A stretch of DNA of 64,000 nt from Dehalococcoides mccartyi 195 (GTDB lineage: Bacteria; Chloroflexota; Dehalococcoidia; Dehalococcoidales; Dehalococcoidaceae): assembly GCF_000011905.1 (NCBI RefSeq), contig NC_002936.3, positions 930,001 to 994,000 on the forward strand, written 5' to 3'. The first letter of the stretch is position 1. Each line of letters opens with the position of its first letter. Made by a program: the position numbers and the translations under genes. Below the pieces are notes generated by a model. The model was not told where the DNA came from. It searched no databases and saw only the letters and a list, made by a program, of their open reading frames with translations. This document shows, piece after piece, positions 51,226 to 59,901 of this stretch.

Positions 51226-53948
51226 CATCTGCCTCCTGACCGGAGCGCCATTCGCTGCTGAGCTGTGACAATCGTCTCGTCAAGCAGCGTGCCTCCAAGA
51301 TAAACCGGGATGGTGATATCGCCTCCGCCGCCGACACCTGCAAGAGCAGTAACGATAGCCGAGGTCTGTCCGGCCACTGCATCCTGAATCATGCCGCGCA
51401 GGGAGTCAACACCGACAATAGCCTCCGCACCGGCTTCTCCTGCGCCAAGGAGCGTATTCCCGCTCATGCCGAAGATGGTCGGTGAATCGAGGATCATGCC
51501 GTTTCCCATCGCCTTCTTGTACCATTCCACAGAAAAATGCGGGATAGACGGCGGGTTTAGAGAGAAGCTCCCGGAGATGGAGAAGTGCGGCAGTTTGATC
51601 TTTGGCAGCTCCCAGTGGAAGTTGAATACGTTCTTCAGCTTGTTCACGATGCCGGAAATAAAGTTCCAGATCCCGTTGAACACATTAGAGACGGTATTCT
51701 TGATGCCGTTTAGGACATTCGATATCGTATTTTTTATGGCGTTGAAGGCTGTGGTGATGCCGTTTTTCACGGTATTTACCACAGTCATGATGGTGGTCTT
51801 TATCCCGTTCCAGACCGTAGATACCACAGTTTTTATGGCATTCATCACAGTAGTGACCGCTGTCTTTATGGCATTCCAAGCCGTGGTGATGAAGGTCTGG
51901 ATTGCCGTGACGACTGTTGTGACCACGGTTTTTATTGCGTTCCATACCGTCGTGACCACTGCCTTTATCACATTCAGGACGGTCTCGATGATCGTCTTGT
52001 AGATATTGAAGTAGGTGGTGACGATAGTTTTTATCACATTGAACACGGTCTCAAAAACAGTCTTTATGGCGTTCCAGATCGTTTCAAAGAAAGTCTTTAT
52101 GGCATTAAAAACCGTCTGCACCGTGGTCGTGATCGCCATCCATGCATTTGTGAGGAAGGTGCTGATGCCGTTCACCGCAGCTTCGAAGATTCCCTTGATG
52201 GTCTCCCAGACAGTGGAGAAGAAGCTCTTGATCGCCTCCCATGCCGTAACGACTGCCTGCTTGATGTTTTCCCACAGGTCGATCCAGAACTGCCTAAAGC
52301 CCTCGTTCGTGTTCCAAAGATAGATGAAGGCAGCCACCAGCGCCGCAATCGCAGCGATGATTAGGACGATAGGATTGGCCAGCATGGTCGCGTTCAGGGC
52401 TGCCATCGCGCCTTTTACCACACCGATTGCAGCAGAAACCTGCGGTATGATCGTCATAATCGTGCCGACCGCCGAGATGATCTTTCCGACCACCACCAGA
52501 ATCGGGCCGATAGCCGCAGCCACAAGGGCGATCTTTACAATCGTCTGCTGAACCGGAGCCGGAATCTTGCTCCACATTTCAGCAAATGCCTTCAGGGCTG
52601 CGGAGATGTCCTTTAAGACCGGAGCCAGAACGGTAGCGAGGGTGTTTCCGATTTCCGCGCCGGTTTCCTTCAGGGAGTTCATCGTCATCTTGAACTGGTC
52701 AATCGGGTCGAGGGTCTCGTTGAAGGTGTTCTCGACACTTCCCTCAAAGTCACCGAGGGAACCGGCAAGGTCATCAAGACTCAGTTTCCCGGTCTGGACG
52801 GCATTGTAAATCGACGCACCTGCCTTGCTTCCGAAAAGGTCATAGGCCGCCTGCAGCTTTTCCGTTTCAGAGCCGTTGCCTTTCATGGTCTGGGAGAAAT
52901 CAGCAAGCGCCTGATCCAGCGTTTTGCCGTCCTTCGTCGCATTCTTCATGGCGGTCTTAAGACCCATCATGGCAGATGAGGTATCAAGACCGGACATTTC
53001 CACCATGCCCATGAAACCGGCAGCCTGCTGGGCGGTCAGTCCCATTTCCTTTAGCTGGATGGCATTGGAGGAAAGAGCGCCCGCGAGGGTATCCATATCA
53101 ATGCCGGTCGCCTGACCGGTGGCGTTTAATGCATCAAGAAGGGAGTCTGCTTCAGATGCGTCCATACCGAAGGCGTTCATAACCGAGGACACGTTGTCGA
53201 TAGATGTCGAAACATCGGTGTCGTTGAGCTGGGCAAACTTTATGAATTTTGCAGAGAGATCATCAAGCGCCTGCCCGGTTAAGCCGAAGCGGGTGTTGAC
53301 CTCGCCGACAGCGGCACCGGCAGTTTCGAAGTCCGTCGGTATCTCTGTGGCGAGGTCTTTGACGATCTGGTTCATGTCTTCCAGAGCTTTTCCCGTAGCG
53401 CCGGTTTTCTGCGCCACGATATCAAGCCCTGCATCCACTTCATTAAAGGCAGCAAGGGAAGCTGCGCCGATGGCCATAATCGGAGCCGTGACATGCGTGG
53501 TCAGTCCTGTGCCCACACTGGATATCTTGCCGCCGACTTCCTGCAGCTTGCTTCCGGTCTGCTTTAAGGTAGCTGAGATATGGGAGTCTGTTTCTCTGCA
53601 CTGCTGTTCGAGGTTTCTAAGCTCGTTTTCTGTCTCTATGATCTCACGCTGCCATGCATCGTATTGCTGCTGGGTGACGGTACCGTTTTTGAGTCCAGCA
53701 TCCATCTGGTCTTGCACGGACTTCAGCTGTGTGAGCTTATCTTTCGTTTCGGAGACAGCCTGTTTAAGGAGCTTCTGTTTCTGCTCAAGCAGCGTGGTAT
53801 TCGTCGGGTCGAGCTTTAGGAGCTTATTGACGTCTTTAAGCTGCGACTGCGTGTTTTTGATTTCCTTGTTTACGTCGGAGAGCGCTTTGGAAAGGCCGGT
53901 CGTATCGCCGCCGATTTCCACGGTTATGCCTTTTATCCTGTCAGCCAT
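51225..53948 (-). CDS. Phage tail tape measure protein
   Basis: A 907-residue protein whose length sets the tail length. The N-terminal half is coiled coil (KEIKNTQSQLKDVNKLLKLD), followed by a typical tape-measure core (MNQIVKDLATEIPTDFETAGAAVGEV, GIDMDTLAGALSSNAIQLKEMGLT). A hydrophobic segment lies around residues 480-560. Residues ~600-740 consist of short repeats on the pattern VWNAIKTVVTTV. It lies between gpG/gpGT and the distal tail gene, as in HK97-like and lambda-like phages. Confidence 0.92.
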   Translation of the reverse strand: MADRIKGITVEIGGDTTGLSKALSDVNKEIKNTQSQLKDVNKLLKLDPTNTTLLEQKQKLLKQAVSETKDKLTQLKSVQDQMDAGLKNGTVTQQQYDAWQREIIETENELRNLEQQCRETDSHISATLKQTGSKLQEVGGKISSVGTGLTTHVTAPIMAIGAASLAAFNEVDAGLDIVAQKTGATGKALEDMNQIVKDLATEIPTDFETAGAAVGEVNTRFGLTGQALDDLSAKFIKFAQLNDTDVSTSIDNVSSVMNAFGMDASEADSLLDALNATGQATGIDMDTLAGALSSNAIQLKEMGLTAQQAAGFMGMVEMSGLDTSSAMMGLKTAMKNATKDGKTLDQALADFSQTMKGNGSETEKLQAAYDLFGSKAGASIYNAVQTGKLSLDDLAGSLGDFEGSVENTFNETLDPIDQFKMTMNSLKETGAEIGNTLATVLAPVLKDISAALKAFAEMWSKIPAPVQQTIVKIALVAAAIGPILVVVGKIISAVGTIMTIIPQVSAAIGVVKGAMAALNATMLANPIVLIIAAIAALVAAFIYLWNTNEGFRQFWIDLWENIKQAVVTAWEAIKSFFSTVWETIKGIFEAAVNGISTFLTNAWMAITTTVQTVFNAIKTFFETIWNAIKTVFETVFNVIKTIVTTYFNIYKTIIETVLNVIKAVVTTVWNAIKTVVTTVVTAIQTFITTAWNAIKTAVTTVMNAIKTVVSTVWNGIKTTIMTVVNTVKNGITTAFNAIKNTISNVLNGIKNTVSNVFNGIWNFISGIVNKLKNVFNFHWELPKIKLPHFSISGSFSLNPPSIPHFSVEWYKKAMGNGMILDSPTIFGMSGNTLLGAGEAGAEAIVGVDSLRGMIQDAVAGQTSAIVTALAGVGGGGDITIPVYLGGTLLDETIVTAQQRMALRSGGR
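51690..52150 (-). repeat. Intragenic short repeats in the tape measure gene
   Basis: DNA encoding the VWNAIKTVVTTV-type peptide units recurs about a dozen times in this stretch with 33-42 base period. Repeat number probably contributes to tail length. Confidence 0.65.
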
Positions 53949-53966
53949 GCGATGACCTCCTTCCTG

Positions 53967-54131
53967 TTAAAATCGATCCATCTGTGCCTGCGTTGCGACC
54001 TCGGCGAACGGATAATCGTCCATGTCCATTTCTGAATACATGTCGTTGACAGTCCCGATGGTGAGCAAATCGAGCTCCGAGATTTGAAGCCCGATCTGCA
54101 CGCATCGGAGTAAAAAGAGCGGGGTCGTCAT
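53967..54131 (-). CDS. gpT frame of the tail assembly chaperone
   Basis: A 54-codon frame (MTTPLFLLRCVQIGLQISELDLL) whose ATG overlaps the gpG stop. It lies in the -1 frame relative to gpG and is joined to it by the slippery run at 54152-54160, giving a predicted 179-residue gpGT fusion. The layout matches the conserved lambda gpG/gpGT pair between the major tail and tape measure genes. Confidence 0.75.
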   Translation of the reverse strand: MTTPLFLLRCVQIGLQISELDLLTIGTVNDMYSEMDMDDYPFAEVATQAQMDRF

Positions 54132-54505
54132 TTCCCGCTCAGTGTTGCGATGTTTTTTTTAGAGGTAACCTGCTGTTCCACGTTCAGTCCCCAAAGCTCT
54201 ATGATCTGCGGGAGAATCTCGTAAATCGAGAAGGTATTGAACTGGTCGAGCCAGTCCTCCGGAGTATCCGGGACATCCGGGTTCTGGTGCTTTGCCATGA
54301 GCCACGCGATGTTCTCGAAAAGCTCAAGGGAGAAGGTATCCAGATTAGAGTTTTCCGGATCGTTCTCGTCGATGCCTTTCTGCAGCTCATTCAAGTCCTT
54401 GTAGATATCCCGGTGAAACTTGTTTCTGTAAAGACGAGGGATGGCGGCAGAGGCACGGAAGGTGACCTCCTTGCCGTCAATCTCGACGGATTTTGTTACT
54501 GCCAT
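54128..54505 (-). CDS. Tail assembly chaperone gpG-like
   Basis: A 125-residue protein (MAVTKSVEIDGKEVTFRAS) between the major tail protein and the tape measure, the conserved place of gpG. It is not part of the virion and helps the tape measure assemble. Near its end the codons TCT AAA AAA AAC hold a run of eight A; -1 slippage there continues into the gpT frame (53967-54131). Confidence 0.85.
   Translation of the reverse strand: MAVTKSVEIDGKEVTFRASAAIPRLYRNKFHRDIYKDLNELQKGIDENDPENSNLDTFSLELFENIAWLMAKHQNPDVPDTPEDWLDQFNTFSIYEILPQIIELWGLNVEQQVTSKKNIATLSGK
54152..54160 (-). other. Programmed -1 frameshift site
   Basis: On the minus strand the run AAAAAAAAC contains the slippery heptamer A AAA AAC in the gpG frame. 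Slippage by -1 after residue 118 reads HRNTERE and then enters the gpT frame without a stop. Confidence 0.75.
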
Positions 54506-54516
54506 AGTGCGCCTCC

Positions 54517-55125
54517 TTACTCAGTCACATCTTCCGCAGGCGTCTCAGGGACATTCACAGCGGCCTGCGGCTGATAGACTGCGTTGTACCAGTTGTTGTA
54601 GGTCTCCTCACTGGTATTGGTGCCGGTCTTGACCTTCACGAGACCGGAAGGCAGAGGCGTTGCCGTAATGGAGAGCGTTTCCGTCTGCACCTCGGTGGAG
54701 TCCTCCTTTGTGCTGCCGGAGACAGAGGGACGGGTCGCGCTGCAGTAGTACATGCAGTGACGGATCTTCCTCTGGTCGCCGGAGAACTCAAAGAGCAGCG
54801 CAAAATGCTCAGGCTCCACGTCCTTGTTCTCAGCGATGACGCCGTTGGCATCCTCAACCTCGTGCATGACATCCGTAAGAAAGCTCTCCGGAATCAGCGC
54901 CAGCTCGAAGTCGCCGGAATAGCCGTTGTTGTTAGAGACCATGTAATATACGGAGTCGTCCGCATAGAACGGGTCGTTTTCACCCTCTGCATCAAGCGAA
55001 AGGGATACTGCGCCGGGCATCGCAACAGGTGTACCGAAGGTGACGGTGCCGTCCTCGGCCAGCGTTGCGATAGCGTAGTGGCAGTTTTTCAGGCCAAACT
55101 TGACCTTGTTTTTCTTATTAGCCAT
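54517..55125 (-). CDS. Phage major tail protein
   Basis: A 202-residue protein of the phi13/TP901-like major tail family (MANKKNKVKFGLKNCHYAI, FYADDSVYYMVSNNNGYSGDFELALIP). It forms the stacked tail-tube rings. It lies between the tail-completion gene and gpG. Confidence 0.88.
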   Translation of the reverse strand: MANKKNKVKFGLKNCHYAIATLAEDGTVTFGTPVAMPGAVSLSLDAEGENDPFYADDSVYYMVSNNNGYSGDFELALIPESFLTDVMHEVEDANGVIAENKDVEPEHFALLFEFSGDQRKIRHCMYYCSATRPSVSGSTKEDSTEVQTETLSITATPLPSGLVKVKTGTNTSEETYNNWYNAVYQPQAAVNVPETPAEDVTE

Positions 55126-55131
55126 AGTGGT

Positions 55132-55458
55132 TTATCCTCCTATCATCTGTGTTTGATAAAGAACCTCGTACATCTTTTCCGATTCGATCCAGACCTCCGA
55201 CTTCTCATAGGGAAGCTCATGGGAGAGGAGGATGTCCTCGATGGTGGTTTCTATCTCCGGGTCTTTCTTGTCCGTGTAAAGCTCGATGTTTAACTGGTCG
55301 ATTTTCTTATAGACCGTGTCATCAGCGAACACGTTATCCGTTCCCGGAAACAGAAAAACGAGGAAGGGCGGGTCTGGCGACTCACCTTCGGCAAAATGGT
55401 CGTAGGCAAGTGGGAGCCCGGCTTCCTCCAGCATTTCGATTACATTGTCGTATGTCAT
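55132..55458 (-). CDS. Phage tail terminator/completion-like protein
   Basis: A 108-residue acidic protein (MTYDNVIEMLEEAGLPLAYDHF) in the usual place of the tail terminator between the gp10-like protein and the major tail protein. The block TDKKDPEIETTIEDIL fits that family. Confidence 0.75.
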   Translation of the reverse strand: MTYDNVIEMLEEAGLPLAYDHFAEGESPDPPFLVFLFPGTDNVFADDTVYKKIDQLNIELYTDKKDPEIETTIEDILLSHELPYEKSEVWIESEKMYEVLYQTQMIGG

Positions 55459-55459
55459 A

Positions 55460-55843
55460 TCAGCCGCCTTTCAGTTTCTGCTCGATGGTCTGCATCAGCT
55501 TTTCATTTCCGCGCTGCTCGGCAGAGGCGATATGAGGCTTTGCAGCAACTCGGCCTCCTCCGCGCTTGGCGTGGCCATGTTCCAAGAGGTGCGCGATCTG
55601 GTAGCGGTTCCTCGAATGCACCACAAGCTTGATGCTCTCGGAATCCTCCCGGACGTTTTTGACCGACCAGCTTTTCTTGTACTTGCCGGTATCCACGGGA
55701 GCGCCTGACTGTATGTCCTTGCGGACGGAAGCTGCCGTTTCCTTGACCGCAGCTTTCAGCTCATCAGCGGCAAGGTCGGCATACTTTTCAAGCTCCTCCA
55801 TGATCGCGTTATCCATTTCGTCGATTGATACGGTTCTGCTCAT
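55460..55843 (-). CDS. HK97 gp10-like protein
   Basis: A 127-residue protein with the family's basic end: GHAKRGGGRVAAKPHI. HK97 gp10-family proteins act at the head-tail junction. It overlaps the head-closure gene by four bases. Confidence 0.88.
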   Translation of the reverse strand: MSRTVSIDEMDNAIMEELEKYADLAADELKAAVKETAASVRKDIQSGAPVDTGKYKKSWSVKNVREDSESIKLVVHSRNRYQIAHLLEHGHAKRGGGRVAAKPHIASAEQRGNEKLMQTIEQKLKGG

Positions 55844-56172
55844 TTCGGTTTCTCCAGCTTGCAGTTGAATTTGATGCTGTTTCGCTTGTAGCCCATCGGA
55901 TTTACATAGGTGATGTTGTAGGTCTTGCCCTCAGCTATGATCCGGTACTTCGTGGATTCCACGACAGACAGCTCGGAGCAGTAGCGGCAGGTAAAATCCA
56001 GCGATTCCTCTGGGTTTATCACGACGCCGGTGGACTCGGAACCGGTGCTTGTGCCTACGGTCGCCCAGCAGGAGAAGTAATCCGTCCAGCCGTTTTTGTG
56101 GTTTCCGTACTTATCAACCGTGACCGCATTCTTCTGAAAGGTGACGCGCACCCGCATTGCTGCAATATTCAT
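55840..56172 (-). CDS. Phage head closure protein
   Basis: A 110-residue protein (MRVRVTFQKNAVTVDKYGNHKNGW) of the head-closure (SPP1 gp16 / HK97 gp7-like) group, recognised by the early RVTFQK and WTDYFSCWATV segments. GGAGGG precedes the ATG, which overlaps the upstream stop. Confidence 0.82.
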   Translation of the reverse strand: MNIAAMRVRVTFQKNAVTVDKYGNHKNGWTDYFSCWATVGTSTGSESTGVVINPEESLDFTCRYCSELSVVESTKYRIIAEGKTYNITYVNPMGYKRNSIKFNCKLEKPK

Positions 56173-56459
56173 CAGAAGCCCTCCTTCCGGGTGCCAAAGA
56201 GAAGAGACCGAAGCGTCATATTGAGCGCATGGTGATCTGCTTCCTCCCGGTGCTCGTACAGGTAGCCTACGGTATAGAGCACGGCCACACGGATGCGGAT
56301 CAGGGCTTTTTCTTCATTTGCCATAAACTCCTCGTCGGACTGTCTTGTGATGTCCTGCACCTGCTTTGTCGCAGCAGAGATCAGGCTTTCAATCAGGCTG
56401 TCCTCGTCACCTGTAGAGACGCGGAGATAGGTCTTTGCTTCTTCCAGTGTTACTTCCAT
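56172..56459 (-). CDS. Phage head-tail connector (gp6-like)
   Basis: A 95-residue helical protein (VTLEEAKTYLRVSTGDEDSLIESLI) of the DNA-packaging connector family that forms a ring below the portal. It is the first gene after the major capsid gene, beyond a hairpin. Confidence 0.88.
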   Translation of the reverse strand: MEVTLEEAKTYLRVSTGDEDSLIESLISAATKQVQDITRQSDEEFMANEEKALIRIRVAVLYTVGYLYEHREEADHHALNMTLRSLLFGTRKEGF

Positions 56460-56480
56460 GTCCGCCTCCTTTAAATGAAA

Positions 56481-56513
56481 CCGCCCGCAGAGAGGGTGAT
56501 CCCTGCGGACGGC
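56481..56513 (-). terminator. Hairpin after the major capsid gene
   Basis: On the minus strand CCGTCCGCAGGGA pairs with TCTCTGCGGGCGG (few mismatches), followed by TTTCATTT. It may act as a partial terminator or a 3' stabiliser that raises capsid relative to connector expression. Confidence 0.55.
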
Positions 56514-56529
56514 TGGTTACAGTAGTTTC

Positions 56530-57747
56530 TTATCCTCTCGAAGAAGAGGCCGCCTTGACGGACAGACCCTTTACAGCCTCCGGAAGGATGAGCTTGCCGT
56601 CCACGCGCTCGGAAGCAAGGAAGCCAATCTGGCCGTTTGCCGCATAGAGCTCGGAGAGGCGCTTGAAGGAGCGTCCCTGACGGTCAGCGATCCAGTAGAA
56701 GCTGAAGTCGCCAAAGAGGATCGCGGTATTGCCCGCAGCAAGCTCCGGCGCGTAGATGCTGGTCTTGTAAGGACGGTTCAAGATGGTGTCGGGCTGGCCA
56801 GCCACAACAGAGGGCTGCCAGATGTAGTTCCCGTTGTTGTCCTTGATCTTCCTGAGCGCCTTGATGGTGGTATCGTTCAAGATCCAGATGGCCTTGTTCC
56901 TGTAGACGCTGCGGAGCGAATGGAACACGTCCATGATGTCGTCGAAGGACACCGTGGCATTGTTGATCTCTGTGGTCGCGCCGGTAGTGGCTGCCACCTT
57001 GGTGAACACGCCTTCGGGCTTTTTGTTGCCGTCGCCGATCAGGAAAGCCTCCTCCTCGGCAGCACCGATCCTGCGTGCAAACTCGGTGGAGATGTACTTT
57101 TCGAGGTCGAAAACGGAGTCGTTCATCAGCTCCTCGGAAACCTTGATCGCCGTGCCCAGCTTGTAAGCGGAAAGGCTGATCTGGTCGAAGGTATCGTCGG
57201 ATTCAGGGTACAGGCCGTTCTCATCCATCCAAGCGGCAGTGCCGTGAGAGGCGACGACCGGAATGGTGTGGGTGCCGGACTGGGTCTGAATGACCGTAGC
57301 GAGGGAACGGAAGAAGTTCTCCTCCTGAAGCGCGTCGATCAGCTGCTTTTCGTACTCGTCCGGGACGAGATATCCGCCGTTGGCATCGGTGCCGACCTCC
57401 AGCACGTTCTGGACATCGTAGTAGTTGCGCTTGCGGATGTTGTTCCAGAAGGCGGAGCGGTATGCCTTGGAAGCGATGCCGGGCTTATCCTCCGGCTCAT
57501 CCTTGGCACCGGGCTTTCCGGTAAGGGGAGCAGAGGTCGGTGCGCTCATCATCTTGTCGATCTGCTCCTGACGCTGCAGGCGCTCGATATCGTGGGTGAG
57601 GTCGGTGACTTCCTTCTCCATCTTGTCATAGGTTGCGGCATCCTCCGCAGAAACCATGCCGCCGTTCTGAGAGTGGGTGTTAAGAAAAGCCTTTGCAGCC
57701 TCCCATGCCTTCGCTCTCTTTTCCATGAGTTCCATAATCTGAGTCAT
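56530..57747 (-). CDS. HK97-family major capsid protein
   Basis: A 405-residue capsid precursor. The first ~100 residues are a coiled-coil delta domain (MELMEKRAKAWEAAKAFL, EKEVTDLTHDIERL) that serves as built-in scaffold and is cut by the adjacent protease. The HK97 fold follows (QTQSGTHTIPVVAS, FRRIGAAEEEAFLIGDGN-like and QPSVVAGQPDTILNRPYKTS regions). AGGAGG precedes the ATG. Confidence 0.95.
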   Translation of the reverse strand: MTQIMELMEKRAKAWEAAKAFLNTHSQNGGMVSAEDAATYDKMEKEVTDLTHDIERLQRQEQIDKMMSAPTSAPLTGKPGAKDEPEDKPGIASKAYRSAFWNNIRKRNYYDVQNVLEVGTDANGGYLVPDEYEKQLIDALQEENFFRSLATVIQTQSGTHTIPVVASHGTAAWMDENGLYPESDDTFDQISLSAYKLGTAIKVSEELMNDSVFDLEKYISTEFARRIGAAEEEAFLIGDGNKKPEGVFTKVAATTGATTEINNATVSFDDIMDVFHSLRSVYRNKAIWILNDTTIKALRKIKDNNGNYIWQPSVVAGQPDTILNRPYKTSIYAPELAAGNTAILFGDFSFYWIADRQGRSFKRLSELYAANGQIGFLASERVDGKLILPEAVKGLSVKAASSSRG

Positions 57748-57762
57748 AATAAAAATCCTCCT

Positions 57763-58491
57763 TTAATGTGTGAGAAGCGAAAGGCGCTTCTCAAGATCGG
57801 TTACTGGTACCATGTGTTTATTTGCCTCCGGCTTTTTCTTAGGGATAAGCCGCGATAGCAGTGAGTCAGTGACGGCCTTGCGGGAGAAAAGCATCTCCGT
57901 ATCGGCCTCATCGTCCGAGGCAGGTTCCTCGCCCGCCTTGAACAGAATCTCGTCAGCGAAGCCGAGCTTAACGGCCTCCTTGGCGTTCATCCATGTCTCG
58001 GCATCCATCAGCTGTGAAATCTTGTGGCGGGAAAGCCCGGACTTGATTTCGTAGGCGTTCATGATGGATTCCTTGACTTCGTTTAACATGTCGATGGCCT
58101 TCTGCATCTCCTCGGTATCACCGATGGCGATGGTCGCAGGATTGTGGATCATCATCATGGCCACAGGGCTCATGCAGACCTTGGTACCGGCCATAGCGAT
58201 GACGGATGCCGCCGAGGCAGCAAGGGCGTCGATCTTGACCGTTACGTCATGCGGGTAATCCATCAGCATGTTGTAAATCTGTGCAGCAGCAAAAACATCA
58301 CCGCCCGGACTGTTGATCCAGAGGGTGATGTTTCCGTCTCCGCTGCTTAATTCATCTTTGAATAACTGTGGTGTGACCTCGTCGCCGAACCATGTCTCAT
58401 CGGAGATTTCCCCGTCGAGGTAGAGCGTTCGGTCTGAGCCAAAGCTGTCCGGTTCCTCGTTTCGCACCCAGTTCCAAAACTTTCTGGTCAT
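57763..58491 (-). CDS. Phage head maturation protease (ClpP-like)
   Basis: A 242-residue serine protease of the ClpP/S14-like prohead type. The catalytic Ser lies in ALAASAASVIAMAG and the His in MMIHNPATIAIG. SPGGDVFAAAQIYNML is the ClpP-like nucleotide-independent core. It removes the delta domain of the capsid protein. The ATG overlaps the portal stop by four bases, with AAGGAGG upstream. Confidence 0.93.
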   Translation of the reverse strand: MTRKFWNWVRNEEPDSFGSDRTLYLDGEISDETWFGDEVTPQLFKDELSSGDGNITLWINSPGGDVFAAAQIYNMLMDYPHDVTVKIDALAASAASVIAMAGTKVCMSPVAMMMIHNPATIAIGDTEEMQKAIDMLNEVKESIMNAYEIKSGLSRHKISQLMDAETWMNAKEAVKLGFADEILFKAGEEPASDDEADTEMLFSRKAVTDSLLSRLIPKKKPEANKHMVPVTDLEKRLSLLTH

Positions 58492-59822
58492 AGTGCCTCC
58501 TTCTTTCGTGGCCGGGTGCGCTCACTTTGCTGTGGCTGTTCCGGCTCTTGTTTTGATTCTTCTGTTTCATCTGGCTCCTCCTGTCCCTGAGACGAGGCTG
58601 CAAAAATGCCTGCGTCCTTGAGCTTGGTCATGTTGCCGTTTATAAGATACAGGTCGCCGCCTTCCTCCTCCGGGATACGGTCGAGATTTTCCAGCTCCCT
58701 GATATCGTTAGCGCTCATCCAGCCGTTCTGGCGTCCGGTCGCATAGCCGTTCATGCGGCTCTGGTAATCTCCGCGAAGCAGGCCGTCCACATTGAACTTG
58801 AAGAAGTATTCCTTCTTCTCGTCCATAGACAAAAGCGCCCGCTGCATGGACTGTTCCCAGCGGCAGACCCACGGGTCGAGCGTGTATTTCACGAACTCCA
58901 GCGACTGCTGCTCGATGTTGGAAAAGCTCGATTTCTCAAGGTCGCCGATCATATGAGGCGGGATGCGGAAGATACGAGCGATCTCATTGATCTGGAACTT
59001 CCGCGTCTCCAAGAACTGCGCCTGCTCCGGTGAAATGGAGATGGGCGTGTATTTCATGCCCTCCTCAAGAACCGCCACCTTGTTTGCATTGGCGCTGCCG
59101 CCGAAGGCTGAGTTCCAGCTTTCCCTGACACGCTCCGGGTCTTTTATCACACCGGGATGCTCCAAGATGCCGCCGGGCGTCGCGCCGTTAGCGAAGAACT
59201 TAGCTCCGTATTCCTCACAGGCAATCGCCATGCCGATAGCGTTCTTTGCCATCGCAATCGGGCTGTAGCCCATCAGGCCGTCAAAGCCAAGGCCGGGAAT
59301 ATGGAGCACATCGCTTGGAGAGAGCCTGACGCGGCTGCCATCCATCGTGTGCGCCTCATCCTGCGAGGTCTGATATTCGTAGTAGAGGTGACCGTCTGCG
59401 TCGCGGTCAACCGTCATGCGGTTTGGCATAAGCGGATAGAGAGCCACGACCTCGCCCTTGCCATTTCGGATGATCTGCGCGTAGGCGTTTCCCCACAGCA
59501 AAAGGTGCGTCATCAGCGTTTCCCGAAAGACAAAGGATGTCATTTCCGGGTTTGGCTCATCATGCAATAGGAAGTAGAGCGGATGAGTGGTCGCTTTTTC
59601 CTTGCCGCCGCTGCCGTCGTACCGGTACAGGTGAACGGGCAGGCCAGCAATCGCCTCGGATAGAATCCGAACGCAGGAGTAGACCGCCGTCATCTGCATG
59701 GCGGAGCGTTCCGTTACAGCTTTGCCGGAGGTCGTGCCGCCGAAGAAGAAGCGGTAGGAGCTTCCGCTGGTCGCGTCCTTGGGCTTATCCCGGCTCCGAA
59801 ATAATCCTGAAAATATACTCAT
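58488..59822 (-). CDS. HK97-family portal protein
   Basis: A 444-residue portal protein (TERSAMQMTAVYSCVRILSEAIAGLPVHLYR, IPPHMIGDLEKSSFSNIEQQS) forming the dodecameric vertex through which DNA is packaged. The acidic/Gln-rich C-terminus is usual. I start at ATG 59822, seven bases after GGAGG; the ATG at 59828 is too close to it. Confidence 0.95.
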   Translation of the reverse strand: MSIFSGLFRSRDKPKDATSGSSYRFFFGGTTSGKAVTERSAMQMTAVYSCVRILSEAIAGLPVHLYRYDGSGGKEKATTHPLYFLLHDEPNPEMTSFVFRETLMTHLLLWGNAYAQIIRNGKGEVVALYPLMPNRMTVDRDADGHLYYEYQTSQDEAHTMDGSRVRLSPSDVLHIPGLGFDGLMGYSPIAMAKNAIGMAIACEEYGAKFFANGATPGGILEHPGVIKDPERVRESWNSAFGGSANANKVAVLEEGMKYTPISISPEQAQFLETRKFQINEIARIFRIPPHMIGDLEKSSFSNIEQQSLEFVKYTLDPWVCRWEQSMQRALLSMDEKKEYFFKFNVDGLLRGDYQSRMNGYATGRQNGWMSANDIRELENLDRIPEEEGGDLYLINGNMTKLKDAGIFAASSQGQEEPDETEESKQEPEQPQQSERTRPRKKEAL

Positions 59823-59890
59823 AGCCATCCCTCCAATCCGTTAAGGGCTTCCCGGATCACCAGAAAGCCAATCAGTGAAAGTATCAACAT
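59819..59890 (-). CDS. 23-aa membrane peptide between terminase and portal
   Basis: MLILSLIGFLVIREALNGLEGWL is a short hydrophobic helix with an amphipathic end. AGGGAC lies upstream of the ATG, and the stop overlaps the portal start. Small hydrophobic frames at this position occur in related Clostridia phages, but I cannot assign a function; translational coupling to the portal is plausible. Confidence 0.45.
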   Translation of the reverse strand: MLILSLIGFLVIREALNGLEGWL

Positions 59891-59901
59891 TGTTTTTGTC
59901 C

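Noticed and set aside
53119-53955. 278-codon plus-strand frame
   Set aside because: Antisense to the N-terminal half of the tape measure gene; the Ser/Val/Ala-rich translation is typical of shadow frames.
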